NCBI GenBank assembly: GCA_041389885.1
Contig: JAWKRB010000024.1
Location: forward strand, 73,722 to 137,721
From: JAWKRB01 sp041389885
GTDB lineage: Bacteria > Myxococcota_A > Polyangia > Polyangiales > Ga0077539
Reading direction: 5' to 3'
Length of the DNA stretch: 64,000 nt
Under the pieces are notes generated by a model. It had not been told where the DNA came from. It worked only from the letters and a program-made list of their open reading frames with translations, and did no database searches. Numbering within the stretch: the stretch's first letter is position 1; each line of letters begins with the position of its first letter. Shown here piece by piece: positions 16,582 to 26,279 of the stretch. A program made the position numbers and the translations under genes.

Positions 16582-18189
16582 ATGAGCACGCCATCACGCC
16601 ACCGGTCCAGGCGAGCCACGGCGCGGGCCGCGGCGCTCGCCGCTGTCTGCGCGCTCGACATCGCGAGCGGGTGCGTTCGCCGCACGACGATCGAGCTCGA
16701 CGCGCTGCGCGCGCCCAACGTCCCGCCCTCGCGCATCGAGCTCACGCTCCGCGACGACACCAGGCTCGAGCTCGGCCATCCCCGCCTCCTGCGGCGCGCG
16801 ATCGCCGGGGAGGTCGGCGACTGCGAAGGCGCCTCGTGCGAGCGCGTGCGCGCGGAGGAGCGCGTCGACCTCGTTCATGTGCGCCACCTGCAGGCCTTCG
16901 AGACCGACCCGGCCGCGGTCGTCGCGCTCGCCCTGGGCTTCGTCGCGGGCGCGCTCTCGATCACCGGCGCCGTCGTCGCCGCCGCGAACGGCGGGAGGCC
17001 CGCGCCGCCGCCCGACGTCGTCGTCTCGACCCCCGGCTCCGGAGAGCGCTACACCTCCTTCTCCTGCCCGCAGGTGTACAGCTTCGACGGGCGCGGCTGG
17101 TCGCTCGACTCGGGCACCTACAGCGGCGCGCACCTCGCGGCCGCGCCCCGCACCGACCACGACGTGCTCGAGCACCTCGTCGCCGTCGACGGGGAGTACC
17201 GGCTCCGGATGCTCAATGAGCTCTCCGAGACCGACCACACCGACGCGCTGCGGCTGCGCGTGGTCGACCACGACCCCGGCGTGCGAGTCGCGCCGGCCCT
17301 CGACGGATCGCTCCTGACCTTCACCCACCCCCGACCGCCGGTCTCGGCCCGCGACCTCCGCGGAGGCGACGCGCACGCGCTGGTCGCGACGCGCGACGAA
17401 CGCTTGTGGCGCAGTCGTATCGACGCGCGTGACCCCGATCGGGCCGAGGACCTGCGCGACGGGCTGGTGCTCGAGTTCGAGCGCCCCGCGGGCGCGACCC
17501 ACGCGCGCCTGTGGATGCGCGGCACCACCACGCCCTGGGCCGAGCGGATGGTCGAAGACACCCTCGCGCGCCTGGGCTCCGCCGCCGAGGGCTTCTTCGC
17601 CCGGCTGGAGTCCGACCCGGCCGCGCGCGAGGGTCTGGTCCGCGGAATGATCCGCGAGGGCATGCTCCAGGTGTCGGTCTGGGACGGCGCGGCGTGGCGC
17701 CCGCGAGGGTACTTCTGGGAGTCGGGCCCGGAGCTCCTCAAGGAGCAGGCGATGCAGCTCCCGCTGGAGGGCGTCGTCGGCGACCGCGTGCGCGTGCGCC
17801 TCGACGCGCCGCTGGCCTTCTGGACGATCGACGCCGTCGCGTTGGACTTCGACGCGCCGGCCGAGACGCAGGTGCGCGAGCTCCTGCCCCGGCTCGCGCG
17901 ACACGCCTCGGGCGCCGACCTCCGCGCGACCCTCGCGGCGGTCGACGGCCAGATGCACACCGCCGCGCGGGGCGACCGCGTCGAGCTCACCTTCGACGCG
18001 CCGCCCGAGGTGCCAGGGCGCGCGCGCACCGTGGTGCTGGTGAGCACCGGGTGGTACCGCCCCGAGGTCGCGCCCGCGGCGGAGCCTGACCCCGCCGCCG
18101 TCGCGCGCATGCTCGCCGAGCCCGGCGCGCTCTCGCGCCGCTCCCTCACGCTGCTCCAGCACACCCTGCTCACCGCGGTGCTGCGGTGA
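16582..18189 (+). CDS. Large lipoprotein of unknown function
   Basis: The 535-residue protein starts MSTPSRHRSRRATARAAALA and has a hydrophobic segment ending in ALDIASGC, a lipobox-like site. A second hydrophobic stretch (VVALALGFVAGALSITGAVV) could anchor it. The central part contains FSCPQVYSFDGRGWSLDSGT, a motif I have seen in uncharacterised bacterial lipoproteins. A TTG at 16564 could add six residues. The stop overlaps the ketosynthase start by four bases, so the two are translationally coupled. Function unknown; the coupling hints at a role beside the ketosynthase in envelope lipid work. Confidence 0.6.
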   Translation: MSTPSRHRSRRATARAAALAAVCALDIASGCVRRTTIELDALRAPNVPPSRIELTLRDDTRLELGHPRLLRRAIAGEVGDCEGASCERVRAEERVDLVHVRHLQAFETDPAAVVALALGFVAGALSITGAVVAAANGGRPAPPPDVVVSTPGSGERYTSFSCPQVYSFDGRGWSLDSGTYSGAHLAAAPRTDHDVLEHLVAVDGEYRLRMLNELSETDHTDALRLRVVDHDPGVRVAPALDGSLLTFTHPRPPVSARDLRGGDAHALVATRDERLWRSRIDARDPDRAEDLRDGLVLEFERPAGATHARLWMRGTTTPWAERMVEDTLARLGSAAEGFFARLESDPAAREGLVRGMIREGMLQVSVWDGAAWRPRGYFWESGPELLKEQAMQLPLEGVVGDRVRVRLDAPLAFWTIDAVALDFDAPAETQVRELLPRLARHASGADLRATLAAVDGQMHTAARGDRVELTFDAPPEVPGRARTVVLVSTGWYRPEVAPAAEPDPAAVARMLAEPGALSRRSLTLLQHTLLTAVLR

Positions 18190-19400
18190 GCGCCCTGGGC
18201 CGCGTCTGGATCACGGGCGTCGCCGCGCTCACCGCCGCAGGCGAAGGCGCCTCCGCCCTCGGCGACGCCGTCGTCGCGGGGCGGGCCCTCACGAGGCCCT
18301 CGGAGCACGGCCCCTGGAGCGTCGCGACGCTGCCCTTCGACCCCGCGGCGACGCTGCCCGAGCTGCTGCGCCGCGACCTCGACCGCGTCGGCGCGATGCT
18401 GGTCGCCGCGGCCCTGGGCGCGTGGCGCGACGCGGGCCTCGCGCCCGCCATCCCCCCCGACGAAGACCCCGCGCGCACGGGGATCGTGTCGGCCTCGGCC
18501 GTCGGCGCCGTCGCCGCGCAGCTCGACGCCTACGCCCGCTGGACCGCCGGGCGACCGGCCTCGCCCCGAGACATCGTGCGCACCGCCCCCGGCCTCGCCG
18601 CCGCCATCGCCGCGAACGCCCTCGGCGCCCTCGGCCCGGCGATCCACCTCTCCTGCGGGAGCGTCTCGGGCGCCACCGCCCTCGGCGACGCGTGGATGCG
18701 GGTCGCCACCGGGCAGCTCGACCGCTGCCTCGCCGTGGCCTCCGAGTCGCCGATCCACCGCGCGGTGCTCACCCAATTCGCCGCCACGAGGATCCTCGCG
18801 GAGGGAGGGCCCGACGCGCTCAAACCCTTCTCGCCCAACCGTTGCGGCACGCAGCTCGGCGAGGGCGCCGCGGCGCTGCTGCTCGAGAGCGACGCCGCGG
18901 TCAGGGCGCGGGGCGCGACGGTGCGGGGCGCCGTGCTGGGCTACGGCGCGGCCGCCGACGGCGGGGCGCACACGGTCGCCCCCGACCCCGACGGCCACGG
19001 CGCGATCCGCGCGGCGCGCGCGGCGCTGCGCGCGGCGGGGCTGGGGGTCGACGAGGTCGACCTGGTGCTGCTCCACGGCACGGGCACCACGCTCAACGAC
19101 GCGGCCGAGGCGCGGGCCTACGGCGCGCTCTTCGGCGGCTGCGCGTCGCCGCCCCCCGCGGCCGCGACCAAGCCCATCACGGGGCACTGCCTCGGCGCCT
19201 GCGGCGCGCTCGAGAGCGTGATCGCGCTCGCGTGCCTCGCGCGCGGGGTGGTCCCCCCGACCGCCAACCTCGACGCGGTCGACCCCGCCCTCGCGGTGCC
19301 CGTCGCCGCGCACGCGCGCAGCGTGGCGGCCCGCACCGCCCTCGTGCTCTCGGCGGGCTTCGGCGGGCGCAACGCCGCGCTGCTCCTCGCCCGCGCGTGA
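18186..19400 (+). CDS. Beta-ketoacyl-ACP synthase (FabF/KAS II-like)
   Basis: The 404-residue protein has the thiolase-fold ketosynthase triad: Cys in HLSCGSVSGATAL, His in LLHGTGTTLNDAAEA and His in TKPITGHCLGACGALESV. GFGGRNAALLLARA at the C-terminus is the usual GFGGxNAAL end. It would condense malonyl-ACP with an acyl chain. The nucleophile motif SCGS differs from the common ACASG and may mark a specialised subgroup. No ACP or other fatty-acid gene is adjacent; the upstream partner is a lipoprotein overlapping by GTGA. Confidence 0.85.
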   Translation: MSALGRVWITGVAALTAAGEGASALGDAVVAGRALTRPSEHGPWSVATLPFDPAATLPELLRRDLDRVGAMLVAAALGAWRDAGLAPAIPPDEDPARTGIVSASAVGAVAAQLDAYARWTAGRPASPRDIVRTAPGLAAAIAANALGALGPAIHLSCGSVSGATALGDAWMRVATGQLDRCLAVASESPIHRAVLTQFAATRILAEGGPDALKPFSPNRCGTQLGEGAAALLLESDAAVRARGATVRGAVLGYGAAADGGAHTVAPDPDGHGAIRAARAALRAAGLGVDEVDLVLLHGTGTTLNDAAEARAYGALFGGCASPPPAAATKPITGHCLGACGALESVIALACLARGVVPPTANLDAVDPALAVPVAAHARSVAARTALVLSAGFGGRNAALLLARA

Positions 19401-19410
19401 GCCGGGCGCG

Positions 19411-20406
19411 CTACCCCTCGCCGAACGCGCGCAGCAGGGCCTCGGCGGCGCTCACCGCGGTCCTCGCGCCCTCGCGCACGTCGCGCTCCATCTCGGGCAG
19501 CGCGGCGGCCACCGCGGGGTGCGCGCGAAACGCGCCCTCGAGCCGCTCGCGAATGAGCGACCACATCCACCGCCCCTGCTGCGACGCGCGCAGCGACACA
19601 AGCTCTCCGCTCGCCTCCATCGCCGCGCGGTGCGACTCCACCGCGGACCACAGCGCGTCGATCCCCTCTCCCGTGTGCGCCGACACCGCGAGACACGCGG
19701 TCTCCCAGCTCGCGCGCTTGCGCGGGAGGTACCGCAGCGCGCTCTTGAGTTCGGAGAGCGAGAGGCGCGCGCGGTTCGCGTTCTCGCCGTCGCACTTGTT
19801 CACCGCGAGCGCGTCGGCGAGCTCGAAGACGCCCTTCTTGATCCCCTGAAGCTCATCGCCCGAGCCGGGGAGCACGAGCACGAGAAAGAAGTCCACCATG
19901 TCGGCCACGGCGGTCTCGCCCTGGCCCACGCCCACGGTCTCGACCAGCACCACGTCGAAACCCGCGGCCTCGCAGAGCAGCAGGGTCTCCCGCGTGCGAC
20001 GCGCGACCCCACCGGGGCTCAGCGCGCTCGGCGTCGGGCGAATGAAGGCCTCGGGCGCGAGGGAGAGCCGCGCCATGCGGGTCTTGTCCCCGAGGATCGA
20101 TCCCCCCGTGAGCTGGCTCGACGGGTCCACCGCGAGCACGGCGACCCTGCGTCCCTGGGCGAGGAGGCGCATCCCGAGCTCGTCGATGAGGGTGCTCTTG
20201 CCCACGCCGGGAACGCCCGTGATCCCCACCCGCAGCGCGCGGCCCGTGTGCGGCAGGAGCGCTTGCAACAGCGACTGCGCGAGGGCGGCGTCGTCGCGCG
20301 AGGCGCTCTCGATGAGGGTCACGGCGCGGGCGAGCACCGTGCGGTCGCCGCCGCGTACGCCCTGCACGTACGCGTCGAGCGAGAGCCTCGCGCGACGCGC
20401 GGTCAC
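19411..20406 (-). CDS. meaB: MeaB/ArgK-type G-protein chaperone of methylmalonyl-CoA mutase
   Basis: The 331-residue protein has all MeaB GTPase motifs: P-loop GITGVPGVGKSTLIDEL, VDPSSQLTGGSILGDKTRM, the switch region VLVETVGVGQGETAVADMVD, NKCD for guanine, and a C-terminal dimerisation region. MeaB loads adenosylcobalamin onto methylmalonyl-CoA mutase and ejects damaged cofactor. The start is the GTG overlapping the mutase stop by four bases (GTGA); a longer upstream frame is only an antisense-like shadow. It is the last gene of the mutA-mutB-meaB operon. Confidence 0.92.
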   Translation of the reverse strand: MTARRARLSLDAYVQGVRGGDRTVLARAVTLIESASRDDAALAQSLLQALLPHTGRALRVGITGVPGVGKSTLIDELGMRLLAQGRRVAVLAVDPSSQLTGGSILGDKTRMARLSLAPEAFIRPTPSALSPGGVARRTRETLLLCEAAGFDVVLVETVGVGQGETAVADMVDFFLVLVLPGSGDELQGIKKGVFELADALAVNKCDGENANRARLSLSELKSALRYLPRKRASWETACLAVSAHTGEGIDALWSAVESHRAAMEASGELVSLRASQQGRWMWSLIRERLEGAFRAHPAVAAALPEMERDVREGARTAVSAAEALLRAFGEG

Positions 20407-22550
20407 GGCGACGCGTCGTCCTCGAGGCGGTCGATCAGCGCCGTCGCGGCCTCTGCGATCACCGTGCCCGGACCGAAGACCTCCGCCGCGCCCATCGCCT
20501 TCAGCGTCGGAACATCGTCCGGCGGGATCACCCCGCCCACCACCACGAGGATGTCCGGCCGCCCCAGCGCCGCCAGCGCGTCTCGCAGCGCCGGGACCAG
20601 CGTGAGGTGCCCCGCCGCGAGGGAGCTCGCCCCCACGATGTGCACGTCGTTCTCCACCGCGGCCCGCGCGGTCTCCTCCGGCGTCTGAAACAACGGACCA
20701 ATGTCGACATCGAAGCCCAGGTCGGCAAACGCCGACGCGATGACCTTCTGCCCGCGGTCGTGCCCGTCTTGACCCATCTTCGCCACGAGGATCCTCGGGC
20801 GCCGTCCCTCGCGCGCGAGGAACCCGTCGGTTCGCCCGCGCACCCTGCTCACCGCGTCGCTGTCGTCGCCCACCTCGCCACGGTACACCCCCGAGACGGC
20901 GCGAATCTCCGCCCGGTGACGCCCCCAGACCTTCTCCAGCGCGAGGGAGATCTCGCCCACCGTCGCCCTCGCCCGCGCGGCCTCGATCGCCGCCGCGAGG
21001 AGGTTGCCCTCCCCCTTCGCGCACTCGGTCAGCGCGTCGAGGGTGCGCTGCACGGCGGCCCCGTCGCGCTCCCGGCGCAGCACCGCGAGTCGCTCGATCT
21101 GATTGCGGCGCACGGCGTCGTTGTCGACCTTGAGCACGGGGACGGGGTCTTCGTGGGTGGGCTTCCACGCGTTCACCCCGACGATGCGCTGGCGGCCCGT
21201 GTCGATGCGCGCTTGCGTGCGCGCGGCGGCCTCTTCGATGCGGAGCTTGGGCACGCCCGCCTCGATGGCCTTCACCATGCCGCCGAGCGACTCGATCTCG
21301 GCCATGTGCGCCCGCGCGCGCTCGGCGAGGTCGTGGGTCAGCCGCTCGACGTAGAAGCTCCCGCCCCAGGGGTCGACAGGACGCGTCGTCCCCGACTCCA
21401 TCTGGAGCTGGAGCTGGGTGTTCCTCGCGATGCGCGCGGAGAAATCGGTGGGGAGCGCGAGAGCCTCATCGAGGGAGTTGGTGTGCAGGCTCTGGGTGTG
21501 CCCCTGGGTCGCGGCCATGGCCTCGACGCAGGTGCGCACGACGTTGTTGTAGACATCCTGCGCGGTGAGCGACCAGCCCGAGGTCTGGCAGTGCGTGCGC
21601 AGCGCGAGGCTCTTGGGGTTCTGGGGAGAGAACTTCGCGACGGCCTCGGCCCACAGCAGCCTCGCGGCGCGGAGCTTGGCGACTTCCATGAAGAAGTTCA
21701 TGCCCACGGCGAAGAAGAACGAGAGGCGCGGGGCGAAGGCGTCGATGTCCAGGCCCGCGGCGACGCCGGTGCGGAGGTACTCCACCCCGTCGGCGAGGGT
21801 GTACGCGAGCTCGAGGTCGGCCGTCGCGCCGGCCTCTTGCATGTGATAGCCCGAGATCGAGATGGAGTTGAACCTCGGCATCTCCTTCGAGGTGAAGGCG
21901 AAGATGTCGGAGATGATCCTCATCGAGGGGGCGGGCGGATAGATGTAGGTGTTCCGCACCATGTACTCTTTGAGGATGTCGTTCTGAATGGTCCCCGAGA
22001 GCTTGTCGCGAGAGACGCCCTGCTCCTCGGCGGCCACCACGTAGAGGGCCATGATCGGCAGCACCGCGCCGTTCATGGTCATCGACACGCTCATCTGATC
22101 GAGGGGAATGCGGTCAAAGAGCACCCGCATATCGAGAATGGAATCAATGGCCACGCCGGCCATGCCGACATCGCCCACGACCCTGGGGTGATCGCTGTCG
22201 TAGCCCCGGTGGGTGGCGAGGTCGAAGGCGATGGAGAGCCCCTTCTGCCCCGCGGCGAGGTTGCGGCGGTAGAACGCGTTGGAGTCTTCGGCGGTGGAGA
22301 AGCCCGCGTACTGCCGCACGGTCCACGGGCGCTGCACGTACATCGTGGGGTACGGGCCGCGCACGAAGGGCGCGAAGCCCGGCATGCCCCCGAGGTGGCG
22401 CACGTCGCGGAGATCGGCCGCGGTGTAGAGCGCGCGGTGGGGAATGTCCTCGGGCGTGTCCCACGCCTCCCCCCGCGCGGGCGCGCGCTCGGTCGCGGGG
22501 GTGGCGATGTCGTCAAAGCCGAGGGATCCGTAGTCGGGAATGCGGCTCAT
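20403..22550 (-). CDS. mutB: Methylmalonyl-CoA mutase large (catalytic) subunit
   Basis: The 715-residue protein begins MSRIPDYGSLGF. It has the substrate-binding TIM barrel (PTMYVQRPWTVRQYAGFSTA, LSIAFDLATHRGYDSD) and the C-terminal cobalamin-binding domain with ILVAKMGQDGHDRGQKVIAS, where DxHxxG supplies the cobalt-ligating His, plus GASSLAAGH. It interconverts succinyl-CoA and (R)-methylmalonyl-CoA in propionate metabolism. It overlaps both neighbours by four bases, so the three genes are tightly coupled. Length and motifs are as in other MutB proteins. Confidence 0.95.
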   Translation of the reverse strand: MSRIPDYGSLGFDDIATPATERAPARGEAWDTPEDIPHRALYTAADLRDVRHLGGMPGFAPFVRGPYPTMYVQRPWTVRQYAGFSTAEDSNAFYRRNLAAGQKGLSIAFDLATHRGYDSDHPRVVGDVGMAGVAIDSILDMRVLFDRIPLDQMSVSMTMNGAVLPIMALYVVAAEEQGVSRDKLSGTIQNDILKEYMVRNTYIYPPAPSMRIISDIFAFTSKEMPRFNSISISGYHMQEAGATADLELAYTLADGVEYLRTGVAAGLDIDAFAPRLSFFFAVGMNFFMEVAKLRAARLLWAEAVAKFSPQNPKSLALRTHCQTSGWSLTAQDVYNNVVRTCVEAMAATQGHTQSLHTNSLDEALALPTDFSARIARNTQLQLQMESGTTRPVDPWGGSFYVERLTHDLAERARAHMAEIESLGGMVKAIEAGVPKLRIEEAAARTQARIDTGRQRIVGVNAWKPTHEDPVPVLKVDNDAVRRNQIERLAVLRRERDGAAVQRTLDALTECAKGEGNLLAAAIEAARARATVGEISLALEKVWGRHRAEIRAVSGVYRGEVGDDSDAVSRVRGRTDGFLAREGRRPRILVAKMGQDGHDRGQKVIASAFADLGFDVDIGPLFQTPEETARAAVENDVHIVGASSLAAGHLTLVPALRDALAALGRPDILVVVGGVIPPDDVPTLKAMGAAEVFGPGTVIAEAATALIDRLEDDASP

Positions 22551-24235
22551 GAGTTCACTCCAAAGATCGCCCGCAGCGTCGCGAGGACCTCGCACCCGAG
22601 GTAGATGAAATCGCGCACCCCGGCCTCGCGCAGCGCCGCCTCCAGCGCCCCCGGCCTCCCCGCGAGGACCACCCGCTCGCACCCCGCCTCCCGCAGCGCC
22701 CGCGCCGCGCCCGCGGCCTCGTCGGCGTAGCGGGCGTCGTCACCGCAGAGGCACGCGACGTCGGCGCGCGACACGGCGTCGGCGCTGCGGGCCTTGACCC
22801 CCGCGACGGCGAAGAAGTTCTGCGCGAAGCCCAGCCGCGCGCGGTGCTCCGAGGCGGGCCCCAGGGTGAGCAGCAGCACGTCGCGCGCGCCGAGGGACTC
22901 CACCGCCGCGCGGAGCGCCTCGAAGCCCTCGGCGTCGCGGTGCGCGGGCAGCGCGCCCTCCGCGGTCGACGGCGCGGGCGACACCGCCGCGGGGAGCGTC
23001 TCGCCCACGTTCGCGAACTCCGACACCCCCAGCACGGCCTCCCTACGACGCGCGAGGAGCGTCTCGCGCCGCGCCCACGACGCGTCCAGGTGCGCGCGCA
23101 GGCTCTTGTCTCCCAGGGACTTCTGCACACCGCCGGCCCGCTCCAGCGCGGTGAAGCGCGACCAGGCCTCGCGGGCGAGGGCGTCGGTGCGGTGCTCGAC
23201 GTAGTACGCGCCGCCCGCGGGGTCGATGACCCGCCCGAGGTGGCTCTCTTCGCGGAGCACGAGGAGCGTGTTGCGCGCGAGGCGCCTCCCGAGGGGCGAC
23301 CGCGCCGAGAGGGCCTCGTCGAAGGGCAGCGGGGTCACGAGCTCGGCGCCGCCGACGAGGGCGCTGAACACCTCGGTGGTGACCCGGAGCATGTTCACCC
23401 AGGGGTCGCGCTGGCTCAGGGTGCGGCTGGAGCACACGGCGTGGAGCCCGCGCAGGGGCGCGTCGGGGGCGCCCGCGGCGGCGAGGAGCTTGTGCCAGCA
23501 CACCCGCAGCGCGCGGAGCTTGCAGAGCTCGCCGAAGGTGTCTCGGCCCACGGCGACCTGCGCGGTGAGCGCGGCGGCCGCGTCGGTGACCGACACCCCC
23601 GCGTCGGTCATCGCGCGGAGGTACGCGGCGGCGGTGGAGAGCGCGTAGGCGAGCTCGTCGGCGGCGTCGCCGCCCGCCTCGTGCACCGCGAGGGTCGAGA
23701 CCCGCGCGAGGAGGGTGCCGGGGTGCTCCTGGGCGAGGGCGCCGAGCTCGCGGAGGGCGGCGCCGAGGGCGTCGAGGGGGAGCGTCGCCCGCGCGGCGGC
23801 GTGCATCGGGTCGAGGGCGAGCACGCGCAGGGAGGACCCCGCCTCGCGGAGCACCTCCCGGGCGGCGCGGCCGTCACACTCCACCACGAGGGCGAGGCCC
23901 TTCTCCCGGGCCGCGCGGAGGGCCTCGGGGTCGCGGGCGTCGATCCAGAGGGCGTCGGCGCCGCCGGCGAGGTCGTCGTCGAGCGATCCTGGGGCGCGGG
24001 AGGCCGGGGGCTCGACGCGCACGCAGAGGGCGACGGGCGCGGGCGACTCGGAGGGACCGCGGGTGAAGGGCGCGGCGCCGGGGAGCCCCGGGTCGCAGGG
24101 CGCGTCGGCGTAGAGCGGCGCGAGGGCGAGGCCTTCGGGGCTCTCGGCGACGAGGGCCTTCTCGAAGGACGCGCCGCGGAGGTCCTTCTCGACGAGGGAC
24201 CTCCAGGCGCTGAAGGACGCGGTGTCATCGTGCAT
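22547..24235 (-). CDS. mutA: Methylmalonyl-CoA mutase small subunit
   Basis: The 562-residue protein is homologous along its length to the large subunit (DPWVNMLRVTTEVFSALVGG, VIDPAGGAYYVEHRTD) but has lost the DxHxxG cobalamin motif in its C-terminal Rossmann domain (TLGPASEHRARLGFAQNFF). This is the mark of the non-catalytic MutA subunit. It forms a heterodimer with MutB, which follows with an ATGA overlap. This is the first gene of the operon, with 73 bp to the next gene upstream. Confidence 0.92.
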   Translation of the reverse strand: MHDDTASFSAWRSLVEKDLRGASFEKALVAESPEGLALAPLYADAPCDPGLPGAAPFTRGPSESPAPVALCVRVEPPASRAPGSLDDDLAGGADALWIDARDPEALRAAREKGLALVVECDGRAAREVLREAGSSLRVLALDPMHAAARATLPLDALGAALRELGALAQEHPGTLLARVSTLAVHEAGGDAADELAYALSTAAAYLRAMTDAGVSVTDAAAALTAQVAVGRDTFGELCKLRALRVCWHKLLAAAGAPDAPLRGLHAVCSSRTLSQRDPWVNMLRVTTEVFSALVGGAELVTPLPFDEALSARSPLGRRLARNTLLVLREESHLGRVIDPAGGAYYVEHRTDALAREAWSRFTALERAGGVQKSLGDKSLRAHLDASWARRETLLARRREAVLGVSEFANVGETLPAAVSPAPSTAEGALPAHRDAEGFEALRAAVESLGARDVLLLTLGPASEHRARLGFAQNFFAVAGVKARSADAVSRADVACLCGDDARYADEAAGAARALREAGCERVVLAGRPGALEAALREAGVRDFIYLGCEVLATLRAIFGVNS

Positions 24236-24308
24236 GGCGGCTCCTGCGGAGCGCGTATCGCAGGCGGGTGCGTGCGCGCAAGGGCGGAGGCGCGGCGCGG
24301 GGGGAGCG

Positions 24309-24920
24309 CTACAAGGTCCAGAGCGCGCGGAGGTTCAGCGCGATGGCGTCGAAGGGCTCGGCGCGCACGGGCGCGTCGCCTTCCCAGGTGTCGACGAGGG
24401 TGTAGAGCCCGCGCTCCCATCGATAGACCTCGAGGGTCTTCAGGAGCGGGTCGACGAGCCACACGTGCGCGACGCCCTCGCGGCGGTAGATCCGCATCTT
24501 TCCGCCGCGGTCGCTCGCCTCGGTGCGCGGCGAGAGGACCTCGCAGACCCAATCAGGCGGGAGCGCGATGAAGGCGGGCGCGTCCTCGGCGAGAAAGTCT
24601 TCGGGGATGCGCTCGCGCCGCCATCCCGCGAGGTCGGGCACGAGGATGTCGGGCAGCTCCCCCACGCGAAGCTCGGGCTCGTCGAGGATCACCCATCCCC
24701 CAGGTCCCCCGACGCCGCGATCGAAGGGACCGCGTAGCTCCCCGTGAAGCTCGCCGCTGGCGCGCAGATGCTGTCGTCGCGGGCGCGGCTGTGTGAAGAG
24801 CTCGCCGTCGATCACCTCGTGGATCGCGTGCTCGGGCGCCCCTCGCCACGCCGCCACGACCTCAGGGCGAAGCCCAGGAAACTCAGGATCGAGCCACGGC
24901 GGCTTCGCGACACCCGACAT
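24309..24920 (-). CDS. Uma2-family (DUF820) restriction-like endonuclease
   Basis: The 203-residue protein has the Uma2 PD-(D/E)xK core: HEVIDGELFTQPRPRRQHLR, PDILVPDLAGWRRERIPE, VCEVLSPRTEASDRGGKMRI (the ExL-SPxT and distal K), then YRREGVAHVWLVDPLLKTL. This family is very common in cyanobacteria and myxobacteria and often linked with mobile DNA; its biological role is not settled. It lies between the mut operon and the accessory region that starts at 25 kb. Confidence 0.85.
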   Translation of the reverse strand: MSGVAKPPWLDPEFPGLRPEVVAAWRGAPEHAIHEVIDGELFTQPRPRRQHLRASGELHGELRGPFDRGVGGPGGWVILDEPELRVGELPDILVPDLAGWRRERIPEDFLAEDAPAFIALPPDWVCEVLSPRTEASDRGGKMRIYRREGVAHVWLVDPLLKTLEVYRWERGLYTLVDTWEGDAPVRAEPFDAIALNLRALWTL

Positions 24921-25055
24921 GACGAGAGGCTATCACGCGCCCCCAGGCGCGAGGCGCGGGTGGCGAGCCTCCGTCAGGCCGCCGGGCGCTGCGCCGAGCC
25001 AGGCAACGCGCGACGAGCCACAGGTCGCACGTGGCTGCAGTGCCCCCCGGTCGCC

Positions 25056-25990
25056 TCATCGGACGATCAACGGGCTCGCCGGGAGCACCCGCACGACGAG
25101 GCACGCGCGCCGGAGCCACGCCAGATCGGAGGAGAGTCCGCTCCACAGCACCGCGGCGCCGATCAACGAACGCACGGGCCCCGTGCAGCGGACCGCGTTG
25201 CGCGCCATCGGATCTGGGAGCGCATCGACGAAGGCGCGAGCACCGAGCTCCGCGTCGCCCTGGTGCGTCGCCGCCTTGGCGCCCTTCGTGACGAGCGCCT
25301 CCCAGACGAACAGCGCAGCCGTGGTGCTCTCTCGGAACTCATCCCAGGAGGCCGTGGTCAGCACGGGCCCTGCGACCTTCGCGCGGACGCGATCGAGGAT
25401 CCACGCGGTCTCGGTCAAGCCGGTCGCCAGCGACCCCGCGCCGGCCCCAGCGCTCCATGCGCGGTTGCCTTCTCCCGGCCGCGCAGCCGTGAGTCCGCGC
25501 GGGTCCTTGGGGATCGGGACGAAGAGCGGACACTCGGCGTCGCGCGTAACTTCGACACGTTGCGTGGCCCCTCCACCCCTTGGCTCCCTCCTCCATAGGC
25601 TTCGCCGATGGAGGAGGAGCTGCATCCTTCGGGGCGACTGCCGCGTCGAACTGCCTTGAAGGATGCGTCAGATTTCTCGGACCGCGCGGTGTCTTTCATC
25701 CCCTTGTGTCTCAGCCCCTCCTCCATCGGCGAAGCCAGCGGAGGAGCCCAGGAAGTGGAGGGCCGCGGCGTGCCGAAGTTACGCGCGACGCCAGACACTC
25801 GAGCCGAGCGCGACACGCCGCCCTGCGTTCAGGTCCCTCGGTGCGTCCCTGCGAACGCGCGATCGCTCCCGCTCGGAGGCGCGCCCTCGTGGAGACGCGC
25901 CCAACCGGGATTCCCCCTCGCGACGGAGCCGATGTCGGCGCAGAAGACGACCGCGAGTTCACTCGGATCGCCTCGCGAAGACAGGATCGC
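25056..25990 (-). pseudogene. RNase H-like (DUF429-like) gene split by a 258-bp element
   Basis: The C-terminal part reads AECPLFVPIPKDPRGL, EGNRAWSAGAGAGSLATGL and ETAWILDRV, then SLIGAAVLWSGLSSDL; the N-terminal part reads VVFCADIGSVARGNPGWARL and, one frame over, NAGRRVALG. Together these fit, from memory, an uncharacterised family with an RNase H-like start. The two parts are separated by an inserted element (25536-25793) flanked by a direct repeat of GACACTC, plus at least one small indel. The intact gene would be about 220 residues. Family naming is tentative; the split structure is read directly. Confidence 0.55.
25536..25793. mobile_element. 258-bp REPIN/MITE-like element with 7-bp target duplication
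   Basis: Ends GGCGTCGCGCGTAACTTCG and CGAAGTTACGCGCGACGCCA are inverted repeats. GACACTC occurs directly on both sides (25529-25535 and 25794-25800), as expected for a target-site duplication. Inside are two hairpins with stem CCTCCTCCAT and loop core GGCGAAGCC, at 25585-25617 and 25714-25746, in opposite orientation. No transposase frame. A related doublet lies at 37128-37291. Confidence 0.75.
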
Positions 25991-26279
25991 GGGCGGCGGC
26001 GTGGAAGCCGGGACGGGCGCGACGAGGTGGCGAGACGGGCGGAACACGGTAGCGCGTGCTGCGGAAGGTGGCGCGATGCGGGGACGCCAGGGTCGCGGTC
26101 GACCGGGAAGCCGCCGAGACGTCGCGGAGGGACGCGAGGTCAGGGCCGAACGGGACGCGGTCAAATATCGTCGTAGTGGGACGCGAGGGTCGGGGCCGAA
26201 CGGGACGCGGAGAGCCAGGGGGTGGAAGGACGCGATGAACGCGGCGCGACGGCTACGGAGAGGTGACGCCAGGGCGGGA

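Noticed and set aside
20403..22604. Long plus-strand frames opposite the methylmalonyl-CoA mutase gene
   Set aside because: The minus strand encodes a full MutB with all motifs; plus frames are shadows.
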